From Isoptericola variabilis 225 (GTDB taxonomy: Bacteria > Actinomycetota > Actinomycetes > Actinomycetales > Cellulomonadaceae), in the NCBI RefSeq assembly GCF_000215105.1, contig NC_015588.1, forward strand, positions 248,001-312,000: a stretch of 64,000 nucleotides of DNA. Direction: 5' to 3'. The notes under the pieces were generated by a model. That model made no database searches. It saw only the letters and a list, made by a program, of their open reading frames with translations, and was not told the origin of the DNA. A program made the translations under genes and the position numbers. The stretch's first letter is position 1. Every line of letters begins with the position of its first letter. Shown here one piece after another: positions 25,594-34,264 of the stretch.

Positions 25594-27798
25594 GTGACCC
25601 AGGACACCACCGCGGCGGCGACCCCGCCGGAGCAGCAGCCCACGCCCTTCCACGACCTCGACGCCTACGTGGCGCTGCCCCGCGTCAGCGGGCTCGCGCT
25701 GAGCCGCGACGGTTCGCGGCTCGTCACGACCGTCCAGACCCTCGACCCCGAGCGCACCGCGTACCGCACCGCGCTGTGGGAGGTCGACCCGACGGGCGAG
25801 GCGCCCGCGCGTCGCCTCACCCGCAGCGCCAAGGGCGAGTCCTCGGCGTGCTTCGCCGCGAACGGCGACCTGCTGTTCATCTCGGCGCGCCCGGACCCCG
25901 ACGCCGGGAGCGACGACAAGGACCCCAAGGCCGCGCTCTGGCTCCTGCCCGCCTCGGGCGGCGAGGCACGCGTCGTCGCGACCGCGCCCGGCGGCCTCGG
26001 GGGAGTGCTCGCGGCGCGCGACGCCGACGTCGTGTCCGTGAGCGCGCCCGTGCTCCCGAGTGCCGAGGACCTCGAGCAGGACCGCGAGCTGCGCACCGCC
26101 CGCACCGACGCGAAGGTCAGCGCGATCCTGCACACGGGCTACCCCGTGCGGCACTGGGACCACGACCTCGGCCCCGACGAGGACCGCCGGTTCGTCGCCT
26201 CGCTCGCCGGCCTCGTCGACGAGCCGGCTCGCCCGCTGCCCCCGGCCGACGGCTCGGACGGCGACGCGTCCGACGACGGCGAGACGCCGGCGTCGCACCT
26301 CGACCTGCGCCAGGTCACGGGAGCCGGCCGCCAGCTGTTCGAGCACGCCGCGACCCTGTCGCCCGACGGCGGCACGCTCGTCACGACGTGGGTCGTCGCC
26401 GACCCCGGGGCCGCGCAGCGCGAGACCCTCGTCGCGGTCGACACCGCGACGGGCGAGCGCCGCACGCTCGTCGACGACCCCGACGCCGAGGTCACCGGCC
26501 CGGCCGTCTCGCCCGACGGGCGGTGGGTCGCCTACGTGACCATGACGATCACGACGCCGGAGCAGGCGCCCGTGGTCCGGCTCGGGCTCGTGGCGCTCTC
26601 GGGCGAGGGCGAGCCCGAGGTGCTGGCCGACGACTGGGACCGGTGGCCGACGTCGGTCGCGTGGCTCCCGGACGGGTCGGGGCTCGTGGTCACGGCCGAC
26701 GAGGACGGGCGCGGACCGGTCTTCCTGCTGACGTTCGGGGCCGGCGGGCCCGGCGCGGGCGAGTCCGTGACGGTCGAGCGGCTGACGGCCGACGACGCGA
26801 CGTTCACCGACGTCCGCGTCGCGCCCGACGGCTCCGCGCTGTACGCGCTGCGCACCTCCTACGCCGCGCCGTCGGAGCCGGTGCGGATCGACCTCGGCGC
26901 GTTCCTCGCGTCGGGCGCACCCGGCGAGCGCGAGCCGGTGACCGCCGTCGTGCTCCGCGGGCCGGTGCCCTCGCCCGAGCTGCCCGGCACGCTGACCGAG
27001 GTCGAGACGACGACCGAGGACGGCGTGCGCGTGCGGGCGTGGCTCGCGCTGCCCGACGGCGCGTCGGCCGACCGGCCCGCGCCGCTGCTCCTGTGGATCC
27101 ACGGCGGCCCGCTCAACTCGTGGAACGCCTGGTCGTGGCGGTGGAACCCGTGGCTGATGGTGGCGCGCGGGTACGCGGTGCTGCTGCCGGACCCGGCGCT
27201 GTCGACCGGCTACGGGCAGGACTTCGTGCAGCGCGGCTGGGGCGCGTGGGGTCAGGCGCCGTACACCGACCTGCTCGCGATCACCGACGCCGCCGAGGAC
27301 CTGCCCGAGATCGACGCGACCCGCACCGCCGCGATGGGCGGGTCGTTCGGCGGGTACATGGCGAACTGGGTCGCGGGGCACACCGACCGCTTCCGCGCGA
27401 TCGTCACGCACGCGTCGCTGTGGGCGCTCGACCAGTTCGGCCCCACGACCGACCACGCCTACTACTGGGCACGCGAGATGACCCCCGAGATGGCCGAGGC
27501 CAACAGCCCGCACCGGTTCGTGGAGAACATCCGCACGCCGATGCTCGTCGTGCACGGCGACAAGGACTACCGCGTGCCGATCGGCGAGGGCCTGCGGCTG
27601 TGGAACGAGCTGCTCACGAAGTCGGGCCTGCCCGCCGACGACGACGGCTCGACCGTCCACCGGTTCCTCTACTTCCCCGACGAGAACCACTGGGTGCTCA
27701 GCCCGCAGCACGCCAAGGTCTGGTACCAGGTCGTGCTCGCGTTCCTCGCCGAGCACGTGCTGGGGGAGAAGCCCGAGCTCCCCACGACCCTCGGCTGA
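25594..27798 (+). CDS. S9-family prolyl oligopeptidase / acylaminoacyl peptidase
   Basis: A 734-residue cytosolic serine peptidase. Residues 20-480 form a beta-propeller-like domain with repeated SPDG strands; the C-terminal alpha/beta-hydrolase domain has the oxyanion region LLLWIHGGPLNSWNAW, the nucleophile in MGGSFGGYMANWV, the Asp in VVHGDKDYRVP and the His in DENHWVLSPQHAKVW. This order is typical of DPP IV/acylaminoacyl-peptidase relatives. There is no signal peptide. The GTG start is supported by immediate homology-like content. It ends inside a hairpin-rich repeat shared with the convergent tetR gene. Confidence 0.92.
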   Translation: MTQDTTAAATPPEQQPTPFHDLDAYVALPRVSGLALSRDGSRLVTTVQTLDPERTAYRTALWEVDPTGEAPARRLTRSAKGESSACFAANGDLLFISARPDPDAGSDDKDPKAALWLLPASGGEARVVATAPGGLGGVLAARDADVVSVSAPVLPSAEDLEQDRELRTARTDAKVSAILHTGYPVRHWDHDLGPDEDRRFVASLAGLVDEPARPLPPADGSDGDASDDGETPASHLDLRQVTGAGRQLFEHAATLSPDGGTLVTTWVVADPGAAQRETLVAVDTATGERRTLVDDPDAEVTGPAVSPDGRWVAYVTMTITTPEQAPVVRLGLVALSGEGEPEVLADDWDRWPTSVAWLPDGSGLVVTADEDGRGPVFLLTFGAGGPGAGESVTVERLTADDATFTDVRVAPDGSALYALRTSYAAPSEPVRIDLGAFLASGAPGEREPVTAVVLRGPVPSPELPGTLTEVETTTEDGVRVRAWLALPDGASADRPAPLLLWIHGGPLNSWNAWSWRWNPWLMVARGYAVLLPDPALSTGYGQDFVQRGWGAWGQAPYTDLLAITDAAEDLPEIDATRTAAMGGSFGGYMANWVAGHTDRFRAIVTHASLWALDQFGPTTDHAYYWAREMTPEMAEANSPHRFVENIRTPMLVVHGDKDYRVPIGEGLRLWNELLTKSGLPADDDGSTVHRFLYFPDENHWVLSPQHAKVWYQVVLAFLAEHVLGEKPELPTTLG

Positions 27799-27911
27799 CC
27801 GCGAAGTAGCGCGGGAACTCGCGAAGTAGCGCGTTCCCGCGCTACTTCGCGGACTCGCGCGCTACTTCGCGGACTCGCGCGCTACTTCGCGGACTCGCGC
27901 GCTACTTCGCG
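27799..27911. repeat. Inverted and tandem CGCGCTACTTCGCG repeat array
   Basis: Six copies of a 13-14-mer lie between two convergent genes: two as GCGAAGTAGCGC (27801, 27821) and four in the opposite orientation as GCGCTACTTCGC (27838, 27858, 27878, 27898). The last four are spaced at 20 bp (unit GCTACTTCGCGGACTCGCGC). Bases 27799-27817 and 27834-27852 are perfect 19-bp inverted repeats. The last unit supplies the final AK codons and TAG stop of the tetR gene. It could act as a bidirectional terminator or mRNA-stability element. Confidence 0.9.
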
Positions 27912-28546
27912 GGTTGTCTCGGGGCGAGGAGCACGTCGACGAGCTGCTCGATGCGGGCGTTGGGGCCCTCGTCGTCGGGCGCGCCGAGGAGCACGGCACG
28001 GCTCGCCTCGGCGTAGGCGGCGAGCAGGAGGTCGACGGCGGTGCGCGGCTCGACGACGAACCGCAGGCCGAGCGCGTCGAGCAGCCGCGAGATGGTCGCG
28101 GCGAGCTCGTCCTTGAGCGCGCGCTGCTCGGCCAGGTACCCGGCGGCGACGGACGGGTCGCGCAGCGCGAGCAGCTCGAACTCGGCCGACATCACGCACC
28201 ACCGCCGCTCGGCGTCGGGGTGCGGCCCGACGGCGGCGAGCACCGACCGCAGCACGGTGCGGATGCCCTCGGGGCTGCGGACCTCGGCCGGGTCGAGCCG
28301 CTGCGCGAACTGCTCGAGCGTGGCCAGGTGGCGACGCTTCTCGCGGTCCATGAGCGCGAGGAAGAGCTCCTCCTTGCTCGCGAAGTTCGAGTAGAACGCG
28401 CCGCGGGTGAAGCCGGCCGCCTCGCAGACCGCCTCGATCGACGCGCCCTGGACGCCGAGCTCCGCGAAGACGTCGAACGCGGCGTCGAGCAGGCGCTCGC
28501 GGGTGCGCTCGCGGCGCGGCGAGCGCACGCGGGACTCGGTCGTCAC
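27902..28546 (-). CDS. TetR-family regulator of the adjacent MMPL exporter
   Basis: A 214-residue repressor. The N-terminal helix-turn-helix reads RERLLDAAFDVFAELGVQGASIEAVCEAAGFTRGAFYSNFASKEELF, a strong TetR_N match. The C-terminal ligand domain is less conserved. GAGGAGG lies before the GTG at 28546, which decides this start over in-frame upstream codons within the operator region. It is divergent from the MMPL gene and separated by an array of 13-bp dyads, so autoregulation and repression of the exporter are expected. The effector is unknown. Its last codons come from the repeat array. Confidence 0.9.
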   Translation of the reverse strand: MTTESRVRSPRRERTRERLLDAAFDVFAELGVQGASIEAVCEAAGFTRGAFYSNFASKEELFLALMDREKRRHLATLEQFAQRLDPAEVRSPEGIRTVLRSVLAAVGPHPDAERRWCVMSAEFELLALRDPSVAAGYLAEQRALKDELAATISRLLDALGLRFVVEPRTAVDLLLAAYAEASRAVLLGAPDDEGPNARIEQLVDVLLAPRQPAK

Positions 28547-28577
28547 GTCGGCCTCCTCGGGTGAATGTCGCCCCCAC

Positions 28578-28641
28578 TCTATCCAGTGCACGGGTGTATC
28601 GGATACATTCGTGCATCGGATACAGTGCTGTATCGGAAACC
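28578..28641. promoter_or_regulatory. Phased TetR operator array TGTATCGGATACA
   Basis: The perfect dyad TGTATCGGATACA is at 28595-28607. Variants follow at 28612-28624 (TGCATCGGATACA) and 28629-28641 (TGTATCGGAAACC), and a degenerate site (8 of 13 matches) precedes at 28578-28590. All starts are exactly 17 bp apart, so the sites rotate by about 1.6 helical turns between neighbours. The array fills the divergent region between the TetR start (28546) and the MMPL start (28669). Confidence 0.85.
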
Positions 28642-28668
28642 CCATCGTCCGTCGACCCGGGAGCCCCT

Positions 28669-31569
28669 GTGTCCTCCGTCCTCTACTCGCTCGGCCGGTG
28701 GGCCGTGCGTGCGCGCCGCCTCGTGGTGATCGGCTGGCTCGTCGTCCTGGCCGCGGTCGGAGGCCTCGCGGGCCTGCTCAACCAGGGCCTCGACAACTCG
28801 GTGAGCATCCCGGGCACGGAGTCGGCGGCCGCGCTCGACCGGCTGGCCGCGACGTTCCCCCAGGTCAGCGGTGCCTCGGCACAGGTCGTCGTGGTCGCCC
28901 CCGACGGCGCCACGATCCGCGACGAGGCCGTCCGCGAGCCCGTCGAGCACGCCGTCGACGCGCTCGGCGCGCTCGACCAGGTCGCGGCCGTGACCTCCCC
29001 GTACGACGACCTCATGCCCGCCTCGGTGAGCGACGACGAGCGGGCCGCGCTGCTCACCGTCCAGCTCGACGCCGCCTCCGAGAACGTGGGCGAGGGGACG
29101 CGCGAGGCGCTCGCCGACGTCACCGACGAGCTCGCGGCGGCGCTGCCCGCGGGCGCGCAGGCGTCGCTCGGCGGCGAGCTGTTCGCGACCGAGTTCCCCG
29201 AGATGAGCCTGATCGAGGGCCTGGGCCTGATCGTGGCGCTGGTCGTGCTCGTGCTCACGCTCGGCTCGCTCGTGGCGGCCGGCCTGCCGCTCGTCAACGC
29301 GCTGCTCGGCGTCGGCGTCGCGATGGGGCTGCTGTTCGCGGCGACGATCTTCGGCCCCATCAACTCCACGACGCCGATGCTCGCCGTCATGCTGGGCCTG
29401 GCGGTCGGCATCGACTACGCGCTGTTCATCGTGTCCCGCCACCGCGACGAGCTGCGGTCGGGCATCGCGGTCGAGGAGGCGGTCGCGCGGTCGGTCGCGA
29501 CGGCGGGCTCGGCCGTCGTCTTCGCGGGCCTCACGGTCATGATCGCCCTCGTCGGCCTCGGCGTGGCCGGCATCCCGTTCCTCACGATCATGGGCGTCGC
29601 GGCCGCGGTCGCCGTCGGCCTGGCCGTGCTCGTCTCCCTCACGCTGCTGCCCGCGCTGCTCGCCTTCGCCGGTGAGCGGCTCCGTCCCGCCCCAGCCCGC
29701 CCCCGCCGCGGCCGCGCGGGCCGGCGCGCGGCGAGCGCCGCCGTCGTGCACGACGACGTGCACGGGCACGAGCACCACAACCGCTTCTTCGCGGGCTGGG
29801 TCCGCACGGTGACACGCGCGCCCGCGCTGACGATCGCGATCGTCGTGGTCGTCGTGGGCCTGCTCGCGTGGCCCGCCACGCACCTGCGGCTCGCGCTGCC
29901 CGACGCCGGTGCCCTGCCGCAGGACAGCTCCGCGCGGCAGACGTACGACCTGGTCCGGGAGAACTTCGGCGAGGGCTTCAACGGCCCGCTCGTCGTCACG
30001 GGCTCGATCGTCACGAGCACCGACCCGCTCGGGCTCATGGAGGAGCTCGCGGACGAGATCCGCGCGCTGCCCGGCGTGGCCGACGTGCCGCTCGCGACGC
30101 CCAACGAGACCGCCGACACCGGCATCATCCAGGTCGTGCCCGAGGGCGCGCCCGACTCCGAGGCGACCGAGGACCTCGTCCACGAGATCCGGGACCGGCA
30201 CGACCACTTCCTCGAGGAGTACGGGGTCGACCTCGCCGTCACCGGCTTCACGGCGGTCGGCATCGACGTCTCGGCGAAGCTCGGCGCCGCGCTGCTGCCG
30301 TTCGCGCTCGTCGTCGTCGGCCTGTCGCTCCTGCTGCTCACGATGGTGTTCCGCTCCATCTGGGTGCCGGTCAAGGCGACGCTCGGCTACCTGCTCTCGG
30401 TCGGGGCCGCGTTCGGCGTCGTCACGCTCGTCTTCGAGGACGGCGTGCTGGCCGACGCGCTCGGCGTCACGCGCCTCGGCCCGGTCATCAGCTTCATGCC
30501 GATCGTGCTCATGGGCGTGCTGTTCGGCCTGGCCATGGACTACGAGGTGTTCCTCGTCTCGCGCATCCGTGAGGAGTACGTGCACGGCGGCGACGCACGC
30601 CGCGCGATCGTCACGGGCTTCGCGGCGTCGGCCAAGGTCGTCACCGCCGCGGCGGTTATCATGTTCGCGGTCTTCGTCGCGTTCGTGCCGCACGGCGACA
30701 TGAACCTCAAGCCCATCGCGCTCGGGCTCGCGGTCGGGGTCGCGGTCGACGCGTTCGTCGTCCGCATGGTGCTCGTGCCGGCGGTCCTCGCGCTGCTCGG
30801 CGAGCGCGCGTGGTGGATCCCGCGCTGGCTCGACCGCGCGCTGCCGACGTTCGACGTCGAGGGCGAGGGCCTCGCCAAGGAGCTGCGGCTCGCGTCGTGG
30901 CCGCGTCCCGCCGTCGCGGGCGTGCCCGACGACGCGGTCGCCGTCCGCGACCTCGAGGTCGCCGGCCCGTCCGGCCCGCGTCCGGGCGAGCCGCCGCTCG
31001 TCGGCCCGGTCAGCGTGCTCGTGCCCGACGGCGGTGCCCTGTGCGTGCACGGCGACGCCGCGGCGCCCGTGCGTGCGCTGCTGCTCGCGCTCGCCGGGCG
31101 CGTGGCGCCCGACGCCGGCGCGGCGAAGGTCACCGGGCTCGTGCTGCCCGAGCGCGCGTCGACCGTGCGCGGCCGCGTCGCCGTCGTCGACGCCGCCGCC
31201 GAGGCCGGGCGCCCCGCCGAGGCCGTCGACGCCGCGGTGCGCGACGGCGCCCGCATGGTCGTCGTCGACCGGACCGACGACGTCGTCGACCGCTCCGCGC
31301 GCGAGGCGCTCGCCGACGCGCTCGCCCGCGCCCAGCTCGCGGGCACGGCCGTGGTGCTCGGCGCGACCGGCGTCGCCGCCACGGACCTCGTGCCGCCGGG
31401 CACGCCCGTGCTCGACGTCGGAGGCGGCTGGGGTGCGCCCGTCACCCTGAGCGGCGGCCAGGTCCCGCCGCCCGTCCCGTCCGGCCACGTCCCCGTCGCC
31501 GAGGCGCCACCGACACCCGCGCGCACCGACGACCAGCGCGACCCCAGCATCGAGGAGGTGCGGGCATGA
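28669..31569 (+). CDS. MMPL/RND exporter with a C-terminal degenerate ABC-like domain
   Basis: A 966-residue membrane exporter. Two repeats each have one leading membrane helix, an external porter domain and five helices. The MMPL proton-relay pairs are in GIDYALFIVSRHRDE (D249, Y250) and AMDYEVFLVSRIREEY (D624, Y625). After the last membrane helix an extra cytosolic part (about 755-930) resembles an ABC ATPase scaffold: VRDLEVAG...PLVGPVSVLVPDGGALCVHGD, MVVVDRTDDVVDRSAREALADAL and a GTAVVLGATG strand, but the Walker A lysine loop is replaced by GDAAAPVRAL. It is probably a lipid or drug exporter under TetR control and is coupled by ATGA to the next gene. The GTG at 28669 follows GGGAG. Confidence 0.9.
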   Translation: MSSVLYSLGRWAVRARRLVVIGWLVVLAAVGGLAGLLNQGLDNSVSIPGTESAAALDRLAATFPQVSGASAQVVVVAPDGATIRDEAVREPVEHAVDALGALDQVAAVTSPYDDLMPASVSDDERAALLTVQLDAASENVGEGTREALADVTDELAAALPAGAQASLGGELFATEFPEMSLIEGLGLIVALVVLVLTLGSLVAAGLPLVNALLGVGVAMGLLFAATIFGPINSTTPMLAVMLGLAVGIDYALFIVSRHRDELRSGIAVEEAVARSVATAGSAVVFAGLTVMIALVGLGVAGIPFLTIMGVAAAVAVGLAVLVSLTLLPALLAFAGERLRPAPARPRRGRAGRRAASAAVVHDDVHGHEHHNRFFAGWVRTVTRAPALTIAIVVVVVGLLAWPATHLRLALPDAGALPQDSSARQTYDLVRENFGEGFNGPLVVTGSIVTSTDPLGLMEELADEIRALPGVADVPLATPNETADTGIIQVVPEGAPDSEATEDLVHEIRDRHDHFLEEYGVDLAVTGFTAVGIDVSAKLGAALLPFALVVVGLSLLLLTMVFRSIWVPVKATLGYLLSVGAAFGVVTLVFEDGVLADALGVTRLGPVISFMPIVLMGVLFGLAMDYEVFLVSRIREEYVHGGDARRAIVTGFAASAKVVTAAAVIMFAVFVAFVPHGDMNLKPIALGLAVGVAVDAFVVRMVLVPAVLALLGERAWWIPRWLDRALPTFDVEGEGLAKELRLASWPRPAVAGVPDDAVAVRDLEVAGPSGPRPGEPPLVGPVSVLVPDGGALCVHGDAAAPVRALLLALAGRVAPDAGAAKVTGLVLPERASTVRGRVAVVDAAAEAGRPAEAVDAAVRDGARMVVVDRTDDVVDRSAREALADALARAQLAGTAVVLGATGVAATDLVPPGTPVLDVGGGWGAPVTLSGGQVPPPVPSGHVPVAEAPPTPARTDDQRDPSIEEVRA

Positions 31570-33977
31570 CCGCCCCGATCACCGCCGGCCCCGCCCGCTC
31601 GCCGCGGCGCGACGCCTGGCGCATCACCGCCGTCGCGCTCCTGCCGATCCTCGTGCTCGGCCTGCTGCTCGCGGCGCTGTGGAACCCGATGGAGCGCCTC
31701 GGCACCGTCAGGGCCGCGATCGTCAACCTCGACGAGCCCGTCGAGCTCGACGGGCAGCTCGTCCCGCTCGGGCGCCAGCTCGCGGCGGGTCTCGTCGCGG
31801 GCGAGAACGCCGGGCAGGCCACCGACGGGTCCGCGGAGGCCGTGCGACCCGCGGGCACCAACTACGCGTGGGAGGTCACGGACGCCGACCGCGCCCGGGC
31901 CGGGCTCGACGACGGCACCTACGCCGCCGTGGTGACGATCCCCGAGGACTTCTCGGCGGCCGCCACCTCGTTCGGCGGCGACGACGCCGGTGCCGCGCGG
32001 AAGGCGACGATCGACGTCGCGACGCCGGAGGGCGGCCGGGTCGTCGACGACGCGCTCGCCCGGATCGTCGCGACCACCGCGACGTCCGTCATGAGCAGCA
32101 CCCTCACCGAGACGTACGTCGACAACGTGCTCATCGGATTCGACACGCTCGCCGAGGGCATCGGCGAGGCCGCCGACGGCGCCGGGCAGCTCGCCGACGG
32201 CGCGGGCGAGGCCGCCGACGGCGCGTCGCAGCTCGCCGACGGCGCCGGCCAGCTCGCGGACGGTGCGGGCGAGGCGTCGTCGGTGGCGTCGCAGCTCGCG
32301 TCCGGAGCGACGCAGCTCGCCGGCGGGGCGACCGAGGCGTCGTCGGGCGCGGCCCAGCTGGCGGGCGGCGCGTCCCAGCTCGCCAATGGTGCGCGCGAGG
32401 CGTCGACCGGTGCGTCGCAGCTCGCCGACGGCGCGGGGCAGGTGGCCGACGGGACGAGCCAGCTCGCCGGAGGCGTCGGCCAGAGCGCCGACGGCGCCCA
32501 CCAGCTCGCGGACGGGCTCGACGCGCTGGCCGCCGGCGCGGGTGACGCCGTCGCCGGGGCGGACGAGCTCGCGGGCGGGCTCGACGCGCTCGCCGCCGGC
32601 ACCGCCGGTCTTCCCGAGCAGACGCTGCAGTCCGCGGCGGCCGTCCGGGACGTCGCGGACGCCCTCGGTGCGTACGTCGCCCTCGGCTGCACCGTCGACC
32701 CGTCCACGGACGCGTGCGCGCAGATCGACCTCGTCGAGATTCAGGCCGGTGCCGCCGGCCTCGCGGCCGCCATCGAGGAGGGTGTCGGTGATCCGGGCTC
32801 GGCGACGTCGCCGCCCACCGGCCTGTACGCCCTCACCGCCGGCATCGCGCAGAGCGCGGACGGCGCTGCGGCGCTCGCGGGCGCCCCGGCCACGGAGAAT
32901 CGGCCGGCGACCGGGCTGCGCGCGCTGCAGGGCGGCGTCGGCCAGAGCGCGGCGGGCGCGGAGCAGCTCGCGGGCGGCCTCGACCAGCTCGACGCCGCCG
33001 CGGGTCAGCTCGCGACCGGTGCGTCGGGCGTCGCGGCGGGTGCGTCCGGCCTGGCCGACGGCGTCGGGCAACTGGCCACGGGAGCGTCCGGGTTCGCGGC
33101 CGGTGCGTCCGGCCTGGCCGACGGCGTCGGGCAGCTCGCGACCGGGGCGTCCGGCGTCGCGACGGGTGCCTCCGGGCTGGCGGACGGCGTCGGGCAGCTC
33201 GGCACCGGCGCGGGCGAGCTCGCGACCGGGACCGAGGGCCTCGCGGACGGCGTCGGGCAGCTCGCCGACGGTGCGGGCAAGCTCGCGGACGGCCTCGACG
33301 AGGCGACCGAGCAGATCCCCGCGTACTCCGAGAGCGAGCGGCAGAACCTTGCGTCCGTGGTGGCAGATCCGGTCGCCGCGCCGGGTGTCGACGACCTGTC
33401 GACCGGCGCGACCGGCCCGCTCTTCGCGGTCGTCGCGCTGTGGCTCGGGGCGCTGGGCCTGCTCACGGTCTTCCCGCCCGTGGTGGCCCGGGCGCTCGGG
33501 TCGACGCGCGGGTCGGTCCGGCTCACGCTCGAGGCGGCCCGCGTGCCGGCCCTCGTCGGCCTGGGCACCGGCGCGGTCGTGGGCGGGATCCTCGCGGTCG
33601 TCGAGGACGCGTCGCTGCTGAGCACGGTGGGCGCGGTGGTCGTCGGCGCGCTCGTGAGCCTGTGCTTCGTGGCCGTGCACCAGGGCTTCCTCGGGTGGCT
33701 CGGCGACCTCGGCCGCGGCATCTCGCTGCTCATCGCGGTGCTGCTCATCGGCACCGGCGTGGTCGCGACCGTCCCCGACGTCCTCGTCGGCCTGGCCGAC
33801 CTGCTGCCGACCGGTGCCGCGCGCGACGCGCTGCTCGCCGTCGTCGTGCCGGGCGTCGGAGGCATCGCCTCCGCGATCACGTGGCTGGTGCTGTGGACGC
33901 TCGCCGGCCTGGCGCTCGCGGTCGGCGCGACGGCACGCAGCCGTCGGACGCGGGTGGCGGCGCTCCTGCGGGCGTGA
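31566..33977 (+). CDS. YhgE/Pip membrane protein with long heptad repeats
   Basis: An 803-residue protein. One membrane helix near residues 20-40, a conserved external domain (YhgE/Pip N-terminus, LGTVRAAIVNLDEPVELDGQLVPLG), then two repeat blocks of 7-residue units of the type QLADGAG (about residues 191-348 and 475-582), and five to six C-terminal membrane helices (from about 617). The family is ABC-2-permease-like and often lies beside MMPL exporters and TetR regulators, as here. The repeats probably form a long helical stalk outside the membrane. It is coupled to the exporter gene by ATGA; a role in the same export process is inferred. Confidence 0.9.
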   Translation: MTAPITAGPARSPRRDAWRITAVALLPILVLGLLLAALWNPMERLGTVRAAIVNLDEPVELDGQLVPLGRQLAAGLVAGENAGQATDGSAEAVRPAGTNYAWEVTDADRARAGLDDGTYAAVVTIPEDFSAAATSFGGDDAGAARKATIDVATPEGGRVVDDALARIVATTATSVMSSTLTETYVDNVLIGFDTLAEGIGEAADGAGQLADGAGEAADGASQLADGAGQLADGAGEASSVASQLASGATQLAGGATEASSGAAQLAGGASQLANGAREASTGASQLADGAGQVADGTSQLAGGVGQSADGAHQLADGLDALAAGAGDAVAGADELAGGLDALAAGTAGLPEQTLQSAAAVRDVADALGAYVALGCTVDPSTDACAQIDLVEIQAGAAGLAAAIEEGVGDPGSATSPPTGLYALTAGIAQSADGAAALAGAPATENRPATGLRALQGGVGQSAAGAEQLAGGLDQLDAAAGQLATGASGVAAGASGLADGVGQLATGASGFAAGASGLADGVGQLATGASGVATGASGLADGVGQLGTGAGELATGTEGLADGVGQLADGAGKLADGLDEATEQIPAYSESERQNLASVVADPVAAPGVDDLSTGATGPLFAVVALWLGALGLLTVFPPVVARALGSTRGSVRLTLEAARVPALVGLGTGAVVGGILAVVEDASLLSTVGAVVVGALVSLCFVAVHQGFLGWLGDLGRGISLLIAVLLIGTGVVATVPDVLVGLADLLPTGAARDALLAVVVPGVGGIASAITWLVLWTLAGLALAVGATARSRRTRVAALLRA

Positions 33978-34007
33978 TTCGTTCGCAGGGTCCGGCGTGA
34001 CCCTGAG

Positions 34008-34193
34008 TCACGCGGCGACGTCGGCACGTACCTGTCCGACGGCGAGCCGCCAGCGCGTGACGAGCCGCGCGTCGGCCGCGCGGCGGGCAGGCACGCTCGC
34101 GAAGCGATGACGGCGGTGGTCGAGCAGCGCGTCGAGGTCGTGCTCGAGCGCCCAGCGCAGGGCGGCGACGACGTCGTGGGTGGAAGGGTGCAC
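34008..34193 (-). CDS. Possible small basic protein
   Basis: A 61-residue frame from GTG 34193 reads HPSTHDVVAALRWALEHDLDALLDHRRHRFASVPARR and ends VGQVRADVAA. Codon choice follows the genome bias (third-position G/C) and the sequence has helix-forming segments, but there is no convincing ribosome binding site and no recognisable domain. It occupies the gap between the YhgE gene and the divergent protease gene. It could be a chance frame. Confidence 0.35.
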   Translation of the reverse strand: MHPSTHDVVAALRWALEHDLDALLDHRRHRFASVPARRAADARLVTRWRLAVGQVRADVAA

Positions 34194-34264
34194 GCGGGAC
34201 AAGAGGGACGACTCGCCGAGTTGTGACACGGGCGGGTGTCGGACCGCTGGGTCAGACTCTCCGC

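Noticed and set aside
27841..27911. CRISPR-like array
   Set aside because: The 20-bp units are contiguous and self-complementary with no variable spacers, and no cas genes are present.
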